From Methanosarcinaceae archaeon (lineage in GTDB: Archaea; Halobacteriota; Methanosarcinia; Methanosarcinales; Methanosarcinaceae): DNA of 9,475 bases. The notes beneath the pieces were generated by a model. The model was not told the origin of the DNA and did not search any database. It saw nothing but the letters and a program-made list of their open reading frames with translations. Below are positions 5,892 to 9,475 of this stretch, piece by piece. A program made the position numbers and the translations under genes. The stretch covers positions 1 to 9,475 of the forward strand of contig JAUVET010000041.1 in NCBI GenBank assembly GCA_030594665.1, read 5' to 3'. The first letter of the stretch is position 1, and each line of letters opens with the position of its first letter.

Positions 5892-7166
5892 TCACTCCAG
5901 CAACCATTTCCACAAAGGCTTATACGCTATCTTTTTACCACCCTTGGTCTCTTCGCCTTCGAAATCACCTGTTATGATCAAGCCTTCGTTTAGTTTGAAC
6001 TCATCCATAGCTTCAATAAGACCATTGACTTCGCGGTCTTTATTTTCATCCGTCAGTTCATAACAGACCTGTATGGCTTCTTTGACATTTTCACCTTCCT
6101 TTGTCAAAAAATCGCATTCATACTTGTTTTTCCAGTAAAATACATCATTGTCCTGTCTTTTGAGTTCTATCAAGACAACATTTTCATATAATCGACCGAT
6201 ATTTTGAGAGAACTTGAATGAAACCGCATTGATCAAACCGGTATCGATCACATAGACCTTTTTTGGATTTGCGAACTGCTCTTTCAATTTACCATATTTT
6301 GGAACCATAAATACAAAGTTAATGTCCTCAGCGCAGGCTAAATATGTGAATAACGTGTTTTTGCCGATCTTTTTACCCTGGGATTTAAGGATATTGTAAT
6401 ACTTGTTTGTAGAAAAATAAGATGAAAAGTTATTTACCAGATACAGAAGCATCTCTTTTACAGTGGCAAAGCTCCTGATCTGATATCTGTCCACCAGGTC
6501 CTTGTAGAATATAAGATCAAAATACTCCTGAAGTATCTTAGTCTTGAGAGGTTGGTCTTTATCCACAATTTCAGGAAATCCGCCAAATTCGATATATTCT
6601 AAAAGCAAATTTTTAATTTTGTGACGTAGTGGCGTATACTCAAAGTTCCTCTGTAAAGTTACACCCTTAACGTTCAGGAATTCTTTGAATGAATACGGGA
6701 AAATGTGGTATGTCAGTGTTCTCCCGCGAAGCCCGGTTGCTATTTCCTTACTCAAAAGTTTTGAACTTGAACCTGTGATACATATTTCTACATTCTCCTG
6801 ATCGTAGAGCCTTCTGACAAATGTTTCCCAGAAAGGAACCTCCTGTATCTCATCAAAAAATATGTAAAGTTTCTCATCTTTATTATCGGGATAGAGTTCA
6901 TAATAAGCATCAAGGATCAAATCAAGCTCTTCTTTTTTGATCGGAAAAAGCCTTTCATCTTCAAAATTTATGTAAATGATCTTGTCTTTATTTTCACTCT
7001 TGAGTTGGTTTATGACCTGGTACGTAAAATATGTTTTTCCAGCTCTTCGCGAACCGATAATGGTATTGATCATACCTGAAAAGTGAATTTGCGTATCTCT
7101 TTGCGCGAATTTAACATCACGCTCTTGAGCTAAAATTATAAGTTTTTTGATTGTTTCTTTATCCAT
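5892..7166 (-). CDS. AAA_14/DUF4143 ATPase (COG1373-like), copy 1
   Basis: A 424-residue ATPase of the large, poorly characterised archaeal/bacterial AAA_14-DUF4143 family. The N-terminal P-loop domain has Walker A GSRRAGKT (38-45), Walker B YIFFDEIQ (101-108) and a sensor-like CITGSSSKLLS (129-139). LRGRT (146-150) and GGFPEI (195-200) follow, then a winged-helix-like middle region (about 230-290). The C-terminal DUF4143 part resembles a PD-(D/E)XK nuclease fold: YENVVLIEL (327-335), YECDFL (349-354) and IQVCYEL (365-371). In place of the classical E-x-K it has Q366-V-C368, so nuclease activity is doubtful. The product is probably cytoplasmic, and the cellular role is unknown. No SD is seen. 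A TATA-like TTTAATAC centred 26 bp upstream of the ATG predicts a leaderless mRNA. It is A+T-richer than the housekeeping genes to its left. Confidence 0.9.
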   Translation of the reverse strand: MDKETIKKLIILAQERDVKFAQRDTQIHFSGMINTIIGSRRAGKTYFTYQVINQLKSENKDKIIYINFEDERLFPIKKEELDLILDAYYELYPDNKDEKLYIFFDEIQEVPFWETFVRRLYDQENVEICITGSSSKLLSKEIATGLRGRTLTYHIFPYSFKEFLNVKGVTLQRNFEYTPLRHKIKNLLLEYIEFGGFPEIVDKDQPLKTKILQEYFDLIFYKDLVDRYQIRSFATVKEMLLYLVNNFSSYFSTNKYYNILKSQGKKIGKNTLFTYLACAEDINFVFMVPKYGKLKEQFANPKKVYVIDTGLINAVSFKFSQNIGRLYENVVLIELKRQDNDVFYWKNKYECDFLTKEGENVKEAIQVCYELTDENKDREVNGLIEAMDEFKLNEGLIITGDFEGEETKGGKKIAYKPLWKWLLE

Positions 7167-7172
7167 GGTTTG

Positions 7173-7210
7173 TATAAAGGGATAGATTGTATTAAATCTA
7201 TCCCTGTATA
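7173..7210 (-). promoter_or_regulatory. Operator-like inverted repeat around the promoter of ATPase copy 1
   Basis: AGGGATAGATT (7178-7188) and AATCTATCCCT (7195-7205) are perfect 11-bp inverted copies around GTATTA. After one mismatch (7177/7206), TATA flanks both sides (7173-7176 and 7207-7210). On the gene's strand the centre reads TTTAATAC, a TATA-like box centred 26 bp before the ATG. A dimeric protein bound here would cover the TATA box and the transcription start, which points to repression. A cruciform or an RNA role is less likely if transcription starts at the ATG. Confidence 0.6.
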
Positions 7211-7219
7211 TGAATACAC

Positions 7220-7231
7220 ATTTGGTAATTG
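7220..7231. promoter_or_regulatory. ATTTGGTAATTG element, copy near ATPase 1
   Basis: This 12-mer is identical to the one immediately before the ATPase copy 2 start codon (8938-8949). Here it lies about 54 bp upstream of the ATPase copy 1 ATG, in the same orientation relative to the gene. Sharing between two promoters of paralogous genes suggests a common regulator. Confidence 0.45.
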
Positions 7232-7268
7232 GAATTGGAATTGAAATTCGAATTAAAATTAGAATTGG
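7227..7268. repeat. Tandem AATTNN hexamer array
   Basis: Seven consecutive 6-bp units share AATT at the same phase: AATTGG, AATTGG, AATTGA, AATTCG, AATTAA, AATTAG, AATTGG. The last two bases vary. The first unit also forms the end of the TTTGGTAATTG element (7221-7231). The array sits just upstream of the ATPase copy 1 operator. It could be a decayed microsatellite, a DNA-bending or open promoter-distal tract, or an array of binding sites. Confidence 0.6.
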
Positions 7269-7274
7269 AAGTTG

Positions 7275-7455
7275 ATTTTAAGATAATTGAATGTTCACTT
7301 AATTTGTATGATCTTAATTGCCATACCCTGCAGCTCTGCTGCGGTTGGGTGTGCCGTCACAACTTTTGATTTCGCAGAGATGTCCAGTGTGAAATGTGTA
7401 GGTGGGAAGGGCTGATCTGTTCAGATTATGACATTAGAGAGGCATGTTACACATA
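7275..7455. other. G+C-richer island between the two ATPase genes
   Basis: The stretch 7320-7420 is visibly richer in G+C than its flanks. It holds a perfect hairpin, GCAGC (7330-7334) TCT GCTGC (7338-7342). Two short open frames cross it. The + strand one (7308-7415, 35 codons) starts MILIAIPCSS. The minus-strand one (7295-7420, 41 codons with no ATG near its upstream end) ends ELQGMAIKIIQIK. Both look protein-like but neither has an SD. It may be a gene remnant, a small RNA, or the 3' end region of the ATPase copy 2 transcript. Confidence 0.35.
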
Positions 7456-8937
7456 TCACAATACCCTCCGTGACTTCCCAAGTCCTGCCAGAAAAACAGG
7501 GACCGGTATGAATATCACATCATCAATGATCTCAAATTGGTTTTTTGTGAGGACTATATCTTTATCAGTTTCACGGATACGTGTGATCTCCCTGATATCA
7601 ACTTCTTCCCTGTACTTTACTTCGATACCAAGGTATCCATTTCCTTTGTAGATAAAATCTATTTCCTTACCGGTCCTTGTGTAATACATCCACAGGAATG
7701 TTTTCCACTCTTTTAGATATGGGACCTCTTTTGTCTGGGCAAGGTGGTTTGCAACCATGCCTTCGATCAATATATCCTTGTTCTTTGAGATGATCTCTTC
7801 TGTAGCTGAATAGCCATCTTCCCCGGATAACAATGCAGTAACACTATAATGTATGAAAGGATTTGCAAAATATATCTTCTTGTCACCTTTAATTCTCGCA
7901 CTTTTTTTCGTAAAATCGTATGAGCTCACAATCTCTATCAAAAGGGAGTTCTCAAAAAGTTCAAGATATTCTATGATGGTCTGATGGGAAATATCCAGGC
8001 TTTTCTCCATTTTTGTGAAACTATATCTACTGGCATATTTCACTGAAATATCTTTCAGGATGGATTTTGCTGTAATCTCGCTTCTCCCAATTTTTGAGAT
8101 ATCCCCAAGGATGACTCTTATAAATCTCTCATATATATCCGGATCGATGTATTCATTTTTATTGATATATTTTTGAGTAAGATAGTCATTTATCACCACA
8201 GGTATGCCGCCGGTCAGCGTGTATGTTGCAAACAACCAATCTAATTCCTCTTTGAAAGGCAGGATGTCCTTTATCGAACCCGGGTCGAAATTATCCGGAT
8301 CGATCTCGTTTCTTTTGATTGCAGATTTCAATCCATACAGTGCGTCTGCAAATTCATGCGATTCGATATGAACTGATAACTTGTTTATGGATTGGAAGAC
8401 AAAGTCCCTGAAATTAAGGGGCTTGAAATAATATTCGTTGCCTTCCACTCTTCTACCCGGCAGCCGCTCTGTCTTTTCTTTGAGCTTGATCGGATTTGAG
8501 CCTGTTGCAACTATTATCAGCCTATCAATATAATTGCTGTCTGCAATATTTTTCAGTTCAAGCACCCAGTCCTTGAGATATGTAATTTCATCAAGGAAAA
8601 GATATAGTGTTCGTGCTTCAACATTTTGTTGTATAAAATTAGAGATAAGATTATGAAGTTCTTTCCTTGATGAGAGCCTGTCACATGAGACATATAATAT
8701 TGTGCCGGCATCGACATCATTTTCAAGAAGGGTGCGGATCGTTTGCTTTATGTAAGTAGTTTTCCCGATTTGCCTCATGCCTCTTATTATGTAGATGTTT
8801 CCGTTTTTGAGATCGATAGGTTTTCGTTTGTATTCAATAAATGCATCACTTAATTCCTTAAGATGCCGATCGTAGTTATGGAACCTGTCTCCAAATTTCC
8901 ACCACGGATTTTCTCTAGAGATATCTTCAAATCGCAT
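7456..8937 (-). CDS. AAA_14/DUF4143 ATPase (COG1373-like), copy 2
   Basis: A 493-residue relative of copy 1, though quite diverged. Walker A is GMRQIGKT (53-60), Walker B LYLFLDEIT (111-119), and a sensor-like VATGSNP is at 143-149. LPGRR (159-163) and TGGIP (242-246) follow. A winged-helix-like region (about 283-335) contains MEKSLDISHQTIIEYLELFE. The C-terminal part has LIEGMVANHL (390-399), GKEIDFIY (423-430) and LGIEVKYRE (436-444). D427, E439 and K441 give an apparently intact PD-(D/E)XK core, unlike copy 1. Compared with copy 1 it has an insert of about 60 residues (roughly 180-240) and a longer N-terminus with a WW pair (12-13). There is no SD, and a TATA box centred about 24 bp before the ATG predicts a leaderless mRNA. 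The role is unknown. In this family, a link to mobile DNA or defence is speculation. Confidence 0.9.
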   Translation of the reverse strand: MRFEDISRENPWWKFGDRFHNYDRHLKELSDAFIEYKRKPIDLKNGNIYIIRGMRQIGKTTYIKQTIRTLLENDVDAGTILYVSCDRLSSRKELHNLISNFIQQNVEARTLYLFLDEITYLKDWVLELKNIADSNYIDRLIIVATGSNPIKLKEKTERLPGRRVEGNEYYFKPLNFRDFVFQSINKLSVHIESHEFADALYGLKSAIKRNEIDPDNFDPGSIKDILPFKEELDWLFATYTLTGGIPVVINDYLTQKYINKNEYIDPDIYERFIRVILGDISKIGRSEITAKSILKDISVKYASRYSFTKMEKSLDISHQTIIEYLELFENSLLIEIVSSYDFTKKSARIKGDKKIYFANPFIHYSVTALLSGEDGYSATEEIISKNKDILIEGMVANHLAQTKEVPYLKEWKTFLWMYYTRTGKEIDFIYKGNGYLGIEVKYREEVDIREITRIRETDKDIVLTKNQFEIIDDVIFIPVPVFLAGLGKSRRVL

Positions 8938-9023
8938 ATTTGGTAATTGTATTTACTAAATATAGTCTTTTTGGTAATCACGATTACCAAATATGCACTA
9001 ATTTGGTAAGTAGGCTCACCAAA
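8938..9023 (-). promoter_or_regulatory. Operator array (TTTGGTAA elements) at the ATPase copy 2 promoter
   Basis: Three structured blocks sit here. First is ATTTGGTAATTG at 8938-8949, touching the start codon. Second is a perfect palindrome with 10-bp arms, TTTGGTAATC (8970-8979) and GATTACCAAA (8982-8991), around AC. Third is a weaker pair, TTTGGTAAG (9002-9010) facing CTCACCAAA (9015-9023), 8 of 9 pairs. The TATA-like TATATTTA (minus strand, 8957-8964) lies between the first two, so a bound regulator would flank or cover it. The spacing suits cooperative binding. Confidence 0.65.
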
Positions 9024-9276
9024 AAGCAACAGTGTAATTATTTTTTAGATAGTCCAACCTTAATTGAAGTGTATTAAATGCTGTCATTCTTGCATAAGTG
9101 CAGTATAGAATTGAAGTTAATGAAACGAAAAAATGAATAGAAGCATCTGGTGGAAAATATCAAAACGGCAAACTTATATGTGCAACTGTTTATGAATTTA
9201 AACATGATAAATAAATACATATATCTGTGAGACTTTTTATTATTTTCTGGTGATTACAACATATTAAATTAATTTA

Positions 9277-9290
9277 GATAGTGTACTATC
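9277..9290 (+). promoter_or_regulatory. GATAGT/ACTATC dyad upstream of the partial gene
   Basis: GATAGT (9277-9282) and ACTATC (9285-9290) are perfect 6-bp inverted copies around GT, about 30 bp upstream of the TATA box. The left half extends to TTTAGATAGT, repeated at 9044-9053. It could be an operator or activator site for the partial gene. The element differs from the TTTGGTAA series. Confidence 0.4.
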
Positions 9291-9320
9291 CAATTTTCAT
9301 TAAATATTAAATAATAATAC

Positions 9321-9328
9321 TTATATAC
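9321..9328 (+). promoter_or_regulatory. TATA box of the 3' partial gene
   Basis: TTATATAC is centred 26 bp before ATG 9351, so transcription would start at or next to the start codon. The surrounding DNA is extremely A+T-rich and offers other TATA-like frames (TATATAAT at 9329-9336), so the exact box is uncertain. Confidence 0.45.
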
Positions 9329-9350
9329 TATATAATTTATATAAGAATGT

Positions 9351-9475
9351 ATGGCTAAAGGAAATAAGTTCATCAATAAATCACACGCAAAAGATGTAGA
9401 AAATGGTTGTATCATTCAGGAATTGCCTGAAATTGAATTTGGTGAAAGGATGTATTCGTTGTTTTCGTCCATCTC
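9351..9475 (+). CDS. Unrecognised protein, N-terminal part only
   Basis: A frame opens at ATG 9351 and stays open for 41 codons to the window edge. It starts MAKGNKFINKSHAKDVENG and continues through CIIQELPEIEFGERMYSLF. I do not recognise a family from this fragment. There is no signal peptide or membrane segment in it: a basic, polar start is followed by a mixed stretch. The nearby ATG at 9347 is out of frame and stops after three codons. There is no SD, and the TATA box 26 bp upstream predicts a leaderless message. It is divergent from ATPase copy 2 and could be co-regulated through the shared intergenic region, though that is only a possibility. Confidence 0.6.
   Translation, partial: MAKGNKFINKSHAKDVENGCIIQELPEIEFGERMYSLFSSI

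Larger units (their letters stand above)
8938..9350. other. 413-bp divergent intergenic region
   Basis: No gene is credible here: frames are broken by stops and the longest ATG frame is about 20 codons (from 9075). The left part holds the ATPase copy 2 operator array. The middle (9060-9240) is plain A+T-rich DNA apart from a weak dyad, TGTTTA (9187-9192)/TAAACA (9199-9204). TTTAGATAGT occurs twice, at 9044-9053 and 9273-9282. The right part holds the GATAGT dyad and TATA box of the partial gene. Confidence 0.55.

Noticed and set aside
7394..7651. 85-codon + strand frame opposite the 3' end of ATPase copy 2
   Set aside because: It is mostly antisense to the conserved nuclease-like C-terminus of that ATPase and has no family features.
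7173..9023. CRISPR array or replication origin repeats
   Set aside because: The repeats are short, unevenly spaced and tied to TATA boxes; there are no uniform repeat-spacer units, no cas genes, no Orc1/Cdc6 gene and no known ORB motif.

Overview
The window looks like a piece of a euryarchaeal chromosome, most likely from a methanogen or relative of the Methanosarcinales type (inference). The signs are a two-domain archaeal FKBP with an acidic tail, a class II tRNA-Ser with no encoded CCA, TATA-like boxes about 26 bp upstream of starts, a DAP-route lysA, and moderate A+T content. The exact genus cannot be read from the sequence.

Positions 1-2804 hold housekeeping genes on the + strand. These are diaminopimelate decarboxylase (lysA), a long FKBP-type prolyl isomerase ending in a hairpin that overlaps its stop codon, and tRNA-Ser(UGA). 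About 290 bp of non-coding DNA follows, carrying an imperfect inverted-repeat pair. A small DUF1294 membrane protein (minus strand) is divergent from the next block.

Positions 3155-5797 are a compact + strand run: a MoaD/ubiquitin-like protein, MoeA, two tandem CrcB/Fluc fluoride-channel subunits and a DUF190 protein. Gaps are 39 bp, 1 bp, a 4-bp overlap and 33 bp, so one transcript is likely. It joins the final step of molybdenum/tungsten-pterin cofactor assembly to fluoride export.

Positions 5892-9475 look like an accessory region. Two minus-strand AAA ATPases of the AAA_14/DUF4143 (COG1373-like) type are 289 bp apart. Each has an elaborate, well-placed operator-like structure at its promoter: an 11-bp perfect inverted repeat around the TATA box of one gene, and a perfect palindrome (10-bp arms, 2-bp centre) plus further TTTGGTAA copies at the other. 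Both promoters carry the same 12-mer, ATTTGGTAATTG. An array of seven AATTNN hexamers and a G+C-richer island with no assignable gene lie between them. The window ends in the first 41 codons of an unrecognised + strand gene with its own TATA box and dyad. All three genes of this region appear to give leaderless transcripts, whereas lysA, DUF1294, crcB2 and DUF190 have clear Shine-Dalgarno sequences.

The ATPase pair with its shared operator-like elements is the best candidate for something undescribed. The rest is well explained by known families.
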